From Acanthococcus lagerstroemiae (lineage: Eukaryota > Arthropoda > Insecta > Hemiptera > Eriococcidae), in contig CM063106.1 in NCBI GenBank assembly GCA_031841125.1, positions 3,596,001-3,660,000 on the forward strand: a stretch of DNA of 64,000 bases, in the 5' to 3' direction. The translations under genes were made by a program, and so were the position numbers. How positions within the stretch are numbered: position 1 is the stretch's first letter; every line of letters begins with the position of its first letter. Below the pieces are notes generated by a model that worked only from the letters and a program-made list of their open reading frames with translations, was not told the origin of the DNA and searched no databases. Of this stretch, positions 12,313 through 25,099 are shown piece after piece.

Positions 12313-14864
12313 ACCTGACTGTTGTTGTTGTGTAAATTGAAGTCTGTAGAGGTTCGGTAAGTAACACAATGACTGTCTTTGCTTACCACGTGTACTTCTA
12401 GTGTGAGGTGAAAGTAACATCCTACTTGAGCTTAGCTATGAACCATGGTGGAACTTGACAAGAGCTAAAAATTGATAATCTGTGTCACTCCGGCGACTTC
12501 TTTCCCTATGATCTTGGTGAGGAGTCTTATCGTGTTTGCTGCTGTAATCCGTCTTCGTGGCAGATCCAAAAAAAAGCGCAATTTAAAAATTGGAAGAAAT
12601 GGCTAATTTTAGCCGATTCTGTGTTCTAATTTCGTACTAAAAAAGGCAAAAACAAGTCGTTCGCATGCTACAAAATAAAATCTTTCAATTTCTGAACTTC
12701 CGTTTGATTTGCTAAATTCGCCACTGATCCATCTGGTGGGCTCGAACTTCGAACTTGACTGAAAGTTGACTCAAACGATCCCAAAATAAATAATAAATAC
12801 ACACTACTACTATACCGTTTCTTCTCTAAGACTCGTGTCACCTCTGAACTGCCTGGTTTTTGGAATCGTGTTTATTACATTACTATTTGTTTCCTTAGAA
12901 TAGAGGTACAATTTAGCTGTTATTTGAAGTGGAGAGACGTGCTGTTACGTTGTTACTTAGCACAGAAGAGACAGGACGGCCAGACATGGCTTAAAAATCA
13001 TCATTGTCAGAATGGGAAAAATGGGATCTTTTCGTTAATTGATTTTCTCCCTTATTTTTTACTTTTTCGATTAGTGTTCTGTAATCTGGAACGTTACCTT
13101 GAAGCTTAGAGTTTGCGCTGCATCTCTTGCTCCAGGATTTTTGAAAAACTTCGTGAAAGTTTCTCACGTTGAGTGCAGCTATCTTTAAACGCTCGAATAA
13201 TTCCAATATTCGAATACATTTTTGTGAACTCTTCTAGTGCGACGATGTCTGAATAAATTTTTAAAATGTGATTGCGGTCGGATTATATTCTTGAAGACCG
13301 CTCCATTTGACCTCAGCACATGGTCTTCAGTAAACTGCTGAAAGTGCTGATAATGGGGTTTTAAAAGTTGGATTTCGATTTGAGACTTTTTCAATAATCA
13401 ACTTGAACGGTTTTACCTTACCGCGGGGTGGTAATTCATTTCGAGCATCGAAATTAAATGGTGGATTGTACGGGTCAGCCGTTGATGTTAGCCACCGTAA
13501 AATGGCAGCTCGGCGTTTGATGGGTGACGGGTAAACAAATCGCTCGTCCTGTACGATTTTGAGTGGGATTTTATAAGTTCAAAACGTTTACAATAATGGT
13601 GCCAGCGTTGGATTGATCGGAGCTCGGTTTCCTGCGTCAGTGCTCGCTATTGCTTCTGCTAGCCGCTGCTCTATGCTGTGTGATGTGCCCGTCAGTCACA
13701 TACTCGTATTTTCGACCCGTTTGCTGCACGCTAGTTAATCACATTTGTTTTTATCGTGAACCTAGCGTAGCCTGGAACTGCAGTGCACTACATTGCACAG
13801 CACTGCACCCGTTCAAAATATTATGTTCATTTTCGTGACACCTCGATTGTTTACCGTTTCATACCTACTATTTTATTCTGTCAACGCGAAACGGGTTGTT
13901 GAAAAGTCCAATCAGCAATCCGTTATTTCGCAATCTCTTACCGTATTATTTATTGCGGTGCATTGATCTTCGTGTTCATTTTCCCCCCATCGTGTACCGG
14001 CCCGCATTCGATTTTCGATTGACGTAGTCACGGTAAAATTACGGTGGACTCCTAATCGGCGATGTCCCCTCTCGCGCTTCCTTACGAATCTGCATCGGTA
14101 TTCTCGCTTTGTATTTGTTCGCTTATTCGATGTTCCCACTTTCACCGTTTCGACTGTCGATGTCGATGTTCTGATTTCGAACCATTACGGTGTCGGTGCT
14201 CCAGATCTTCACGAAGGTTTTGAGCTTTTGACATTTTGATTTGCAAAACGTAACGTCAACATTCGAAATTAGCCCGACATTAATTTAACGTTTATGTGCG
14301 GTATGCGGACCGAAGGTGAAGGGGTTGACACTACGTCCTCTTTGTGACATACGGGGATGATTCGTATAGCGACCTATTCCATGCGCATTGTTACACCTGT
14401 TTTCGGGAACTAAGAGTACTGGTTACGTTTTTATAGATACAGAATTGCTGCATGATCAGTTTTGTCTTTTGATTTGTTATATCCTCTCGTTTTGCGCCAT
14501 TGACAACGGAGAACAAATGTATTTAACTAATTCTGTGGCATTTTTATGAACGACCAACCAAAGAAAAATGAAGGTATTTCGATCGCTCACAAACCTGCAC
14601 ACATTGTACTGCTGATACCTTCCGTTTATCAGCGGGTACGTGCTTAAGTCGAAAAATCGGCGTCAACGCTCAAAAAATGCAGACGAGACTCGCCCAGGGT
14701 GCGGGAGGTGCCAGGGCTTTGGAAGGCGGTTACCCCTATCACATGTTGAATATTTTATAGTTCCGGGGCCAGAAGCAAGAAAAATAAAAATTAAATTAAA
14801 GCATCCCTCTCTCTAAGCCATGGTGTCCCTTACATTCTCTCTTACAAAAAAAGTACTTACGACC
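12313..14864. other. No supported gene; unassigned DNA
   Basis: Short ORFs without recognisable domains. AATCGATT-rich stretches occur at about 11665-11700 and 12140-12175, outside the MITE at 11864. They are loosely inverted relative to one another, and might be the relic of an older element that the MITE entered. Confidence 0.45.
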
Positions 14865-15611
14865 TCATGTCGCGGTCAATGCGGTGTTTGAAGCAAAGAA
14901 CAAGAACATGTTACACAACGCTACATTTATTGAACTGAAATTCGGCCGGAGGCGATGACGGTCATGAAGTAGACGGCTGGCCAAAAGGGCCACGCGAAGG
15001 CTCGCGAACACGCGGTTCACCTCGTGGTCTGAAAAAGATATCGGCGCGGCGGTCACGGCGTTCAGCAGGTCGCGGAAACTCCAAAAAATACACTGCTGGT
15101 CGCGGTATTCGATGTGGAAAAACTCCACGATAAACGTTAAAATTCTCAAGAAAAAAAATGAAGAAAAATGAAAAAAAAAAACTGAAATTCGAAAAACTCG
15201 AAGTAAATCGTAAAAGAGCCTATAACGGCTAGCACGGTAAATTGGTAAGAAAAAAATCCAAGACGGAAAGAACGAAGAAAAAAATGAAGTCCACACTGCA
15301 CTCATCGGTGCAATTAGCAGCGATGACGGAGTTGCGGAAGGGGTGGAGGGAAGAAAAGCTGCTGGAGTTTCATGCAGGACGACTAGGATAGACCGAGGGG
15401 GAAGGTGGAAAAGCGGTTGTGGGAAAGGAGAGAAGAGAAGACGTGCTAATGCCTGTGAACTCCGTGACGCTAATTTTGACGCGTGTATTCGCGCGTTTCC
15501 ACGCCACAGTTCCTTGCTTTTACCGTTGAATATAGAGGTTGTAATGGTGGTCACGAAAAAGTTACGATTATTGATTTTGATTTGTGACTTACGAAAATAC
15601 GAAAATTTCAA
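14865..15611 (-). other. Longest ORF of the window (248 codons), unrecognised and doubtful
   Basis: An uninterrupted minus-strand frame begins at an ATG at 15611 and stops at 14865. The middle (about residues 100-155) is dominated by Phe, Ser, Leu and Pro because this strand is pyrimidine-rich, which by itself lowers the chance of stop codons. The C-terminal third (about residues 170-245) is more balanced and lies in a locally CpG-rich stretch (about 14940-15115), which is the more gene-like part. No known domain, signal peptide or splice structure was recognised. On the minus strand an AATAAA lies just downstream of the CpG-rich part (near 14930) and is followed by a GT-rich run, so a transcript 3' end in this orientation is conceivable. 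It is more likely a chance ORF or an exon misread in the wrong frame. Confidence 0.15.
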
Positions 15612-15714
15612 ACCAGGTTTTAGAAAGCCGTTACAAGCCTTGAAAAGTCACGAAAACCTGACCCTCTATGAGGTACATAAAAAGAACGGGCAGTTTTGGT
15701 TCCTTACATTAGAA

Positions 15715-16593
15715 AAACTGTGTAAGCCGATCTGCTGCTCCAGAATCTAGACAAACTTAGTAGAACAAAGTCACGAATGGAATTGTCGGTCCGCTTCGCG
15801 CTAAAAACTTGCCTCTCCCCCGGGGTATCTACCCGTCAAGGAAGTCGAGGAAAAGTCGAGTATTTTGGAGAGTGGTCAAAGAAAGTCAAGGAAGTAAAGG
15901 AAAAGTCAAGTATTTTGAATAGTGGTAATGAAAAATCTTGAATTCTTCATTTAAACTTCCTCAAAATTATTATCACGATTTCTTTTTTTTAATTACATGG
16001 AAATTTAAAGTAACGTAAAGATTTTCAGATAATTGCATAGTATCCTTTTTCATGGTATTTTTTAGTGTTTCCATTTATTGTGAGCCCCCCCCCCCCCCCA
16101 CCTTGGTAAGGTTCTACAAACGAGATTATATTTGTGTGTGTATAAAACGGTTATGAAAAAAAGTAAGAAAAGGTCAAGGAAAAGTCAAGGAATTGGAAAA
16201 TTTGAACCCGGTAGACACCCTGTCCTCCCTCCTTGTCAGACAGAAACACTCTGGTTTACTTCCTGAAATTCGGAAAATTGCAGGGGCAGATCTGCTGCGT
16301 CAAAATCCAGTTAGACCTACACAGACTAACATTCGTGTGTTTACTATGAAAACCGAGAAACAATTATCGAATCTGAATGGAATTGTCAGTTTTCTCCGTT
16401 TTAGTAAACTTGCTGCTCCCCGCCTTGTCTGGTAAAATTGCAGAGACAGATCTGCTACTTCAAAATCCAGCCCAACTTTGACAAACTGTGTAAAATTCCA
16501 CAAATTTTCGTGCAATTAGAACGAAAATCGAACAAGTCCCGAATCTGTATGGAATTGTCAGTTTTCTTCGAATTGAAGACTTGCCACCAGCCC
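15715..16593. repeat. Three tandem units of about 160 bp
   Basis: Three diverged copies share the blocks CAGATCTGCTGC...CAAAATCCAG, GGAATTGTCAGTTTTCTCCG and ACTTGC(T/C)...CCCC. Copy 1 is 15715-15820, copy 2 about 16274-16430 and copy 3 about 16433-16593. Copy 1 is cut by the MITE at 15821-16222, so the array predates that insertion. A related stretch may begin further upstream, from about 15600. No coding function is evident. Confidence 0.65.
15821..16222. mobile_element. GGTGTCTACC-type inverted-repeat MITE (402 bp)
   Basis: The left end CGGGGTATCTACC (15821-15833) and the complement of the right end, CAGGGTGTCTACC (16210-16222), form an imperfect inverted repeat. The subterminal regions repeat AAGGAAAAGTCAAG-like motifs in direct and inverted form. 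The flanks CTCTCCCC and TCCTCCCT agree at 5 of 8 positions, weak evidence for a hAT-like 8-bp duplication. It is non-coding and contains a 15-base C run (16085-16099). Its ends resemble the 3308-3643 family. Confidence 0.7.
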
Positions 16594-16730
16594 GTGAGAA
16601 GAAACCTATAAAGTTTCTCTCAAACTTCTTTGAGAAAATTCCTGACGATTAAGCTCCTTACAACGAAATGATGCGGTAGCTACCCCTATGAACGTGTACG
16701 AAGTTAAAATTGAAGAGGAGTACAAACATT

Positions 16731-16775
16731 GTATGTATGTATGTATGTATGTATGTATGTATGTATGTATGTATT
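16731..16775. repeat. (GTAT)n microsatellite
   Basis: About eleven GTAT tetranucleotides in an uninterrupted run. Confidence 0.95.
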
Positions 16776-19700
16776 TTATGTTAGTCTCGAAGTTTCTATC
16801 ATTCCTGGACACTCGGGTGGGTCTCAGACCAGAGCAACGTAACAACAAGCAATATATCACAAGCTAGAAGATGATATTGTTAGTGCACTCGCGTGTTTAT
16901 CATTCCGGATATTGTTGCTATGATAAAATGATAGTGATATCACTTTGCTCTGGTGTGCGAACTTCAGTTTAATTGCACGTGTTTTGTAACTTGGTGATAT
17001 CTCCTTCATATCGCTCGTGATATTGCTGGGTGATATTGCTTCAGTCTGGGACCCGCCGAAGAGAGTTTGACCGAATCCCTGTCACTGACAGTACTGATAT
17101 TATAGAATGAACAACTCTATTATGTATACGTTTTTGTCTGAAGTAATCGTATGTTGTCTACAGGGTCTGGGGGCGGATTGACCATATAAGTTCCCGAGAA
17201 ATTTTATAGTGGGGTCAGTCTAGTTCTTAAGATTTGAGCCGGCACATTTGGGAATTCTGGGCCACTGTACTAGATGAAACAGAGAGAGGAGGCGAATGAA
17301 ACAGTGGAGAGGCAGCGGAAATGAAACGTTGAGCCGATGCATTGGTATTTTCCCGGTAACTTTTTAGGTCCCAATCTGTCCCTGTACAGGATGATTCGGT
17401 AAGATGTACTCACATCATGCCCCTTTAATTATATGTAAACCTATATACTTCTCCAGCTAGTTTGATGTACGCACTATCTGTCTTGTCTTCTGGCGGGCTG
17501 ACTGATATGCTTTTTTCTTTCGGTCTCCTGTATCTGTCCTCTAGTTCTTTATATCCTGTCCTTCATCTGCCTGTCTGTTCTTCATAACTCTTTATGCCTG
17601 TTTATCTTTCTCGTTGAGAAATGACGATGCACTCGACATTATTCTTTCTTTATTGGTTTCATCGGATGATGGAAAATTCTCGTACAATGGTGCGCAATCA
17701 GAAGAACTGGCGACACTGTTTAATAAGTCAGTGACACCGCGAGTCATGCTCTTGTGTTTATTCGAGCCGGAAAGCAAAATCTTGAAAGTCATTCGGGAAA
17801 GTGGTTCTTACACCCGAACCTGCGCAGTCGTATCGAGCCAACAGCGTCAATAAACTCGACGTGTGAGTATTCGAGTCGGCGTTTCATTCTTTCTCATACA
17901 GCTGATATCTCGTATTTCTTTGGTTACAACCGAATGAATGATATCGGTTCGATGAATCAGTTTTGCCCGTCTGTGCCAATGACATTCAACACAGAGCGAA
18001 AAACACAGCAAAGAAATTTTAAAAAAAGCTAATCGTACTAAATGGAAATCAAACGAATCGTTCGGTGTACCTACCACTTGGCATTCTCATTTCCACTGAC
18101 GAAGTTCGCCTATGACCGTAGCATGAACTAAAGAATCGAGGAGGAGGCAATCGACATTATTTCGAGCAGAGTGAGCAAGAACTTCTTAATTCCTGTACTC
18201 AGCATTCTTCACACCTATAAAAATATGCATTGTAAAGGCCCTGGCTCTCCCGACACTACGCGTATGAGTTCGCCCTTACACGAAGTTGCTAATTAGTGTA
18301 CTTGACGTGGTATCGGTAAAGCGTGTGTTTTGTTTGATTTCTGCCCTGAATCATTCGATCCGCTCTTGAAGTATTCCGAAAGTTTAAACAAGGCCGTATT
18401 ATTGTTCGGAATTTGTGGTACAACTAGGTTCATTTAGGATGCAGGAGAATGTATTGTTTTCATTTTTCTTCTTCGCACACTCGATTATAGTGGACAGAAC
18501 GGTACAACGGGACTGTAGGTAACGATTGTGTGTGTACCTTTCGACGTCGACCTCATTCCGTCCGCCACGAATAGCTATTTAGTATAGCGTTTTATAAACT
18601 CGAGTAACCTCAACCTATGGGAAAGTATACGGAAACCAGTTTGTTCGCAGTTCAACTCGCGTAAACACAAACGAGCCTCGCTGCTTTTTATATTTATTGT
18701 GTCGTTCTTTAACTTGTACGCGTTGCCAACGCCAGTTGGACGAACTTACTGACACGTAGATATATAGGTGTTCGAGAAATTTTGATTATCCTTTTCATTG
18801 TTGTTGGTAAACCGAATGTGCTCGGTGGTGAAACAAAAACACCTATGAAACAGACAGACCGAATGGAGAAAGATGCATCAGATACATTGTCAAGAAGGTG
18901 CTGATGATGATGTTTTTGATCAAATGCTGAATTTTGTAATGTACTGTTCTAAAGTTCGAAAGAAGTTTGGAAATTACTTCGACAATCCCAAGTTTCAGTG
19001 TCGGCCGTTTTGAAGTGACGGAACGAACCCGCTTTGGAGACACCCCTACGTTTAGTTATTTTTCTCACGTGCAAAGACCATCTGATGCTCAAGAGTTATC
19101 TCGAAACTTCAAATCAGAAATGGATCAGACAGTAAAGAAATTAAGAAATTTGCGTCCAAAATTTACTTTAAAAATGTATTTACGTGTAATATTATCCAAA
19201 ACTGAGTAAGACTTCATTTTCCGCCAACTCGAGCCTCTTCGAATTCGAACTTCAAAATCGTGCCTCAGAATCAGGTGGAAAAAATTCGAATCCGAAAACC
19301 AAAATCTTCATTTATGAAGATTTGAAATCCGAAATTTGGATTTTAAGGAATTCTCGATTCTTATTCATCCTCGCCTGCTGTTGATAACTCCGATCCTTGA
19401 AATCAGGAAATCGAATTACGTCAGTTCAAATCGTGTGCTCCTCGATTACTTAGTCGCATGGCATGTACTATGTATTATAAACCTATGTACATATGTATAC
19501 ATCAAGCAGAAGAAAAAGCGTTATTTAAAGTCATTTTTCAGGAGAAAAAAAAAGTTTTGTTTAAAAATTAGTATTTCAGAAAACACAAAAACTGCTTATA
19601 AAATACGTCGTGGAGTTCTTTGAACTCGGATATCCAAGTTACTATGCCTCGTAGCGACATGACAATTTGATAGGATGGTCGGGACCTGTCAACTGTAGCT

Positions 19701-22461
19701 AACTACACTGATACCTTGAATTTTTTAATTTTGGACAACCGTCTTTGGAAAATAACTTTTCATTTTAATATAGTTTTGCTTTTATCGAATATTCTGAGTT
19801 GTGCTTCTCGTTTCATGCAGTAGTCGTTGAATCCTCGCCAACCATCGTGTATCTTTTGTGGCAGGTGTACTTATACTCGAGCCTTTCTTTTCGTTCGTTT
19901 TACGGCGGATAGACGACATGCAATGCCTGCAGGATGACGGCGGCACGAGAGGTTATAAAGGTCGCGTAGATTCGACGTGACTATGCAAACAGTATTACGT
20001 GTTAATTCGATCTGAAGGGTCTCGCAGGACCTTACCTATGTAAATATTTTATGGCATTGTATTCCGGTAATCCGGGGCAAAGATGAAATCTTGTTTGTTT
20101 GAAATTTAGATCAAATTATTAAACGCAACTTCATCCAGCCTTTCACCGTTACTAGATTTTCTCGCCCGAAGCTCGAACATCCATACGAAATTCGTTCGTC
20201 TTAAATAGCTTCTTTTGAGAATTTTGAGCGGCGTTCCAGCAGTTTCTTTACGAATCTCCGGTGCCTTGTAGTTGGGACGCTTCCTTCAGACGACGAAGTG
20301 CTAATGGAAAGTCGATCGGTGGTGATTCCTCCGGTTGACCTTCAATTGACGCTCGACGTTATCATAATAATTGATGACGAGCGCTCAGAAAAAAATTCAC
20401 CCGATGGAAGGTTACCAACATTTCATCGTTTTTCCTTTTCTTAGTTCGGTTTCAAACAACAGAACATCTAAAGTCCTTTGTCCGAAGAAAAAAGAGATTA
20501 CAAATTGATCAAAGTTTTGAATTCGGAAGAAACTCTAATGATTTTACAGATGTGTCGACCTATAACTGCAGAACGATTGGATAGTTTTTGTATGGCCTTG
20601 TAGGAGTAACCTACTGGCAGTGGCAACAAACAATACGCGATTGTTTCGGTGTTGCCGACCGCTCATTTTAGAAGATTCCATATCCCGAATCCTTTTTTGG
20701 CCAATTTGGAATGGAATTTGTTTTTTTTTTTTTTCCTTCTGTAACTACCCCTGAAACGTGGAAGGGAAAGATTGCGGCAGTATAATTCCCGACACTGTCC
20801 TATATATTTCTGGAGACTAGGTTTTATGGAAGGAAACAGAATTATGAAAATTCCGAGTTTAGCGATGCTAATTGCCTTGGAACTTTTTCCCTACATTTGG
20901 AATTTTTCAATTCATAAAATCAGTATTCTGCCGTTTTCAAATTCCAATTCGTTTTTGTTACCCACCAATTTTTCTGATTTGTTCGTAGCGAGGTCGTCAT
21001 TAAAATTGGTTTATTATCGGAGTTGAATGAGAATGGCGGTATAGTACTGTATATCCTCGATCTATGCGCACGTTTATATGCCGTATTTATCTGCCGAACT
21101 TGGTTAGGTGTACCGTGTGCTTTGCAGAAAACGAACGAGCAAGAAAATACGGTGCAGTATGAAATTTGGGGAATTCAGAGGCTGTACTGCGATTCGCGAA
21201 ACCCACGCAGAGTGTAATTTCAATTTAGGTGAACTTTCTTCCCCCGATTGCTGCTGTACGTTCTTGTGATATAGTTCAACTTGTATCGGTTTACGAAAAA
21301 ACTGAAACCATAAAAAAATACGAAACTGAAACAATGGGGGAGGAGAGTGAATATGGGGAGGGAAAAAAGTAGAGCCTTTCAGCCGAGAAATGGTTTTTCA
21401 TTTTGAAATATCGTTCGCGAAACTTTGCTTTTTGCGCGACGGTGAGCTTTATCGTAAGTTGGTGAACTGTAATTACCGTCATCCTGTAGGGGATTCGTAA
21501 TCTGGTATTTCGACATTTGCTCGACATTTAGAGCGAATTTGCCGAGAATAAAAGTACATCGTACAGAAGTAGCAGTGTACGCTCTCTGTTGACTCGACGG
21601 AATTCGTCTTATAAGGTATACAAGTCGGTAACCGGGAACTACGAGAGAACTACTAGTTGGCAGACGAATACCGCAATAAAATTGATTCTTCGAATATATC
21701 GTACACTGACTGAACTCGTTCGGAAGAACGAAATAATGTCTCGATAAAAATTTCGTCAGAGTTGCGGAAGTAAAAGTTCTCGGTCGTTTCCGGGAGGCCC
21801 TTTCAAATTGGAGAGAAAACTTCAGAAAGATTACATTCATCAGCATTCGCACTTTCCGCGCTGGCTGTTGTTAGGAATTTTCCGGAGGTGATAATTGAGT
21901 ATCTAGTTCCAAAAAAGGGTTTACTGCGGACGTATCAACTGTCAAAAAAGAACATGTTTGAAGTTTCCAAATTAATGCCGTTCTAAATTCAATGGTTGAA
22001 CTGGTATGCCATTTGATTATTATGGCACGAAGACTTCTACTGTAAATATGTTACGTTGACCGCGTGTAAAATATTAATTTCGAAGCGAGCAAACAAGCTT
22101 CTAGCCCATTTTTGTGTAGAATGACTCGACTATTTTATTCTTCCTGAAAAAATTCCTGCTAAACAGAGGGGAGAGGTGTTGAATGGGAGCACCGTTTCCC
22201 ACTTTATTCAAGATTTCGACTGTGGGTTTTGGTTTTTCGGTTGGAAAATCAGTGTCTTCAGTTGAAAACCTGTTCGTACAATCTGAAGTAGTAAAAGAAA
22301 CTCCAGAAATTTCTTCGGTCGCTCGGCGAATAAGGAAATTCCCAATTTGAAAAACTTGGCTTTGTTCTCGCTCTCTTTTCTCCTGCTCGGCAGTGTCTTT
22401 TTGGTACACTCCGGCTACTAACGTATTAAGTGACAAAATAATGTGCAATAGGTATACTGTG
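16776..22461. other. No supported gene; unassigned DNA
   Basis: Many short ORFs, none recognised. The longest is the 157-codon minus frame 21379-21852, whose complement is also partly open. A partially palindromic TTCGAAT/ATTCGAA-rich patch lies at 19230-19420. No mobile-element ends were found. Confidence 0.45.
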
Positions 22462-22744
22462 TAGTAGCCTCCTGCAGTCGGACGTACAGTGAGACGTGTT
22501 TGTACGAATGAACGTACCCGTACACATTCTTATCTGTGAACGTTCGCACGGACAATTCTGAAAAAGTGTACGTTCGTACGTACAGTTTTCAATAAATGTA
22601 CGTTCCTACTTAATGTGCAGATTTTAATGCCTGTCTGTTCGCGTTCGGACGGTTTTCATAGAAATTGACGCGTGGCGTTCTGTGCACTGCCTTTGTATGT
22701 GGTTAATGCTCCCAATAACTCATAATTTTCTGTTATTTTTTTTG

Positions 22745-23505
22745 GCTAGGATTTAATTGCACGTTAAAACAGATCATATTATGAACGATAACAGGAGCAT
22801 AGAAAAAATCAAAATTCTGTGACAAAGTGTAATGAACGATAAAACAGAGTAATACACGATAAAAATGTATAATACCGGTATCTAAAAAATATTAGTCACG
22901 TTGAAAAGTGTTAATGGACTATTAAAAATGCACATTAGCTATAAATGGTGCACGTTACAAAAATTCAAAAGCAAACGTTAGAAAATACTGCTGTCGCATC
23001 ACCCTAGGTACTACACGTTGAGTCAGAAAGAAAACTTTAGTTAAATACTGGAAAGCTATCCTTGAAAAACGGTGTCTTCATTGGAAAAATGCGCGCTTTC
23101 TTCGACTTGGCAGGCCGACCCCTCTTTCTTTCTTGACCGAGGGGGGCAAATTTTGCCTCCTGCAGTATATGCTTACAAGTTTCAGTCTAATTTGGAGACT
23201 GAGGCCATGCTTGCAGAGCAGGCACTTCTGGAAGTACGGAATATTATTCTGCATTGAAAAATATTTTATCAATGTGTTAGTGCAAGTCATGTCGAGAAAT
23301 GTATTTTCATGAGAGTGACGCAAATTATCCTATCGTTTAAGCTACTCGTCAATTATCGTTCGTTCGTAATTATTTTGTTGGCAACATGTAACGGGCAATA
23401 ATTCATTTTACTATCTTTTGGACCACCTCTTTTAACGTTCTGTATCCTATCGTTCATTCGCATTTTTTTATCGTGCAATTAAAGTTTATCCTATTTTTTC
23501 AGCAA
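22745..23505. mobile_element. Nested inverted-repeat unit inside the 4.8-kb element
   Basis: The left block (about 22745-22795) reads AGGATTTAATTGCACGTTAAAA and later ATGAACGATAAC. The complement of about 23435-23505 reads TTTAATTGCACGATAAAAA and then ATGAACGATAGG. Further ACGATAAAA motifs are scattered just inside the left block. This looks like an older element with subterminal iterations. Its exact ends and any target duplication are unclear. Confidence 0.45.
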
Positions 23506-23636
23506 TTTCAAATTCTTTTTTTTTAAAGGAATTTTTTCCATGAAATGTATAATGTATACATATAAGTATGTACCGTAAGGCGTGCGTGAGTTCCAACACT
23601 CTGCCCCCCCCCAGTGTGGGCGGGGGATACGATTTG

Positions 23637-23735
23637 CCAACGACAAAGAAATTTCTTACGCTGAAAAAGGAATTTTTATAGACAACGAAGGAATTATTTT
23701 TTATAGACAGTGAGGGAATTTTTGTGGACAACAAA
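23637..23735. repeat. Short tandem repeat, ~26-bp unit
   Basis: About four imperfect units of the form GACAACGAAGGAATTTTTATA (the final A of the third unit and other positions vary). The translation simply repeats a Lys/Asn/Ser-rich segment. Confidence 0.6.
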
Positions 23736-23959
23736 GAAGAATATCTACTGATTCTGTACCATCACAACAATGGATACTGATAAAAAATGGATGCTATTCA
23801 GCGTAAGGGAACCAACCAGCAAAATCTGTTTTTGAGGACAAGCGATTCGAAGTTCAAGAGCCATGTAGAAATTATATGACATAGTGTTTACTGATAAACT
23901 TTCTTCAGTGTGAGTACACATTTTTGAATCGGGGACCCAATGTTGAAAAATTCTACTTT

Positions 23960-24545
23960 TTCAAGGAGTGGAAAAAATTCTGAAGTCTAAAAGATATATA
24001 TTCAAAGGAAACTTTAGCTATGAAAACAAAAGCGAAATTTTCAATATGTGTGTTTTGCCTGTCCTAATATACGGATGTCAAACATGGCTATTAAGTGCAA
24101 AAATTTTGAACAGAATTAGGGTAACTCAAAACTCAATGGAAAGATCAATGCTGGGGATAATGAGAAGGGACAGGATAAGAATCTCGGTTATCAAAAGAAA
24201 ACTAAGATTTAATAATAATTTCAGTTTGGCAGATCAAAAGAATGAAATGGTGTTGGACGGGACACATCTCCCATCTCAAAAACGAACAGTGGACCTATAA
24301 GGCCACCTTTTGGCAACCGCTGGACGGCAAAAGAAGAAGAGGCAAACAAACATTAAGATGGAAAGACGATATACATACATTTCTAATAAGTAACAATTTC
24401 AAATAATAGCCAGGAATAGGTATGAATGGAAGCGTCTACAGGAGACCTTTTCCCGGCATGGGTCAGGAGAGGAACGAGCCTCACTTTGGGGCCGCTAATT
24501 CATTATAGGTATTATAACTAATATTGTTTAAATAAAGGTTTTTTG
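23960..24545 (+). pseudogene. 3' end of an RTE-like LINE (reverse transcriptase C-terminus)
   Basis: The first open frame (23968 onward) shows the thumb-region motif CVLPVLIYGCQTW, followed by an ERSMLGIMRRDRIR segment. Both are typical of the C-terminal part of RTE/Craack-like endonuclease-reverse transcriptases of insects. A frameshift near 24240 moves the frame so that KWCWTGHISHL...W...GKRRRGKQ..RWKDDI continues the same protein, followed after in-frame stops by ARNRYEWKRL and a stop near 24500. A short 3' UTR with AATAAA (about 24530) follows. The catalytic YADD region and the endonuclease are missing, so this is a 5'-truncated, dead copy. The second copy at 25505-25946 is in inverted orientation. 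Confidence 0.8.
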
Positions 24546-25099
24546 AACTTGAATTTGATGCAGAAAAGGAAGGATTAATTTTACGAGTACGTTTAGTTTA
24601 CTTGTAATTTTTTATTGGAGACAGGGAAGGAATAATTTTAGGTTTCACCTGTTTCCATTCCCTCTTGTTGCTTGTTTTTCTTTTATTACAATGAATACCA
24701 AATTTTGTGACTATTGGCTAGTCTGATTGTAATACAACATTATGTGGCAGATGCCTAATAAAGCATTATTTTTATATGTTTCATAATTCCATAGAGTTTG
24801 GATAAATAAGTTGTTGGGGAGTAAACTGAGAAAACAATTTCAGATTTTGTATTCATCACTTCCATTGTGTGCGATTATATGAATGAAATGTCCCCTTTAT
24901 TGTACTGGAAAAATTATACTCAGATGCCTGAACTCAAATAATTAACTATCCATCTTCTCAGTGTACAAGCTTTGAGCGTTGAGGACACCAATCAAAAGAA
25001 CTTGCTGCCACATAATGTTGTATTACAATCAGACTAGCCAATAGTCACAAAATTTGGTATGCATTGTAATAATAGAAAAACAAACAACAAGAGGGAATG

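Noticed and set aside
14946..15030. Short alternative minus frame ending in VYFMTVIASGRISVQ, resembling a membrane-protein C-terminus
   Set aside because: Only about 29 codons lie between stops, and no acceptor site in a compatible phase could be placed.
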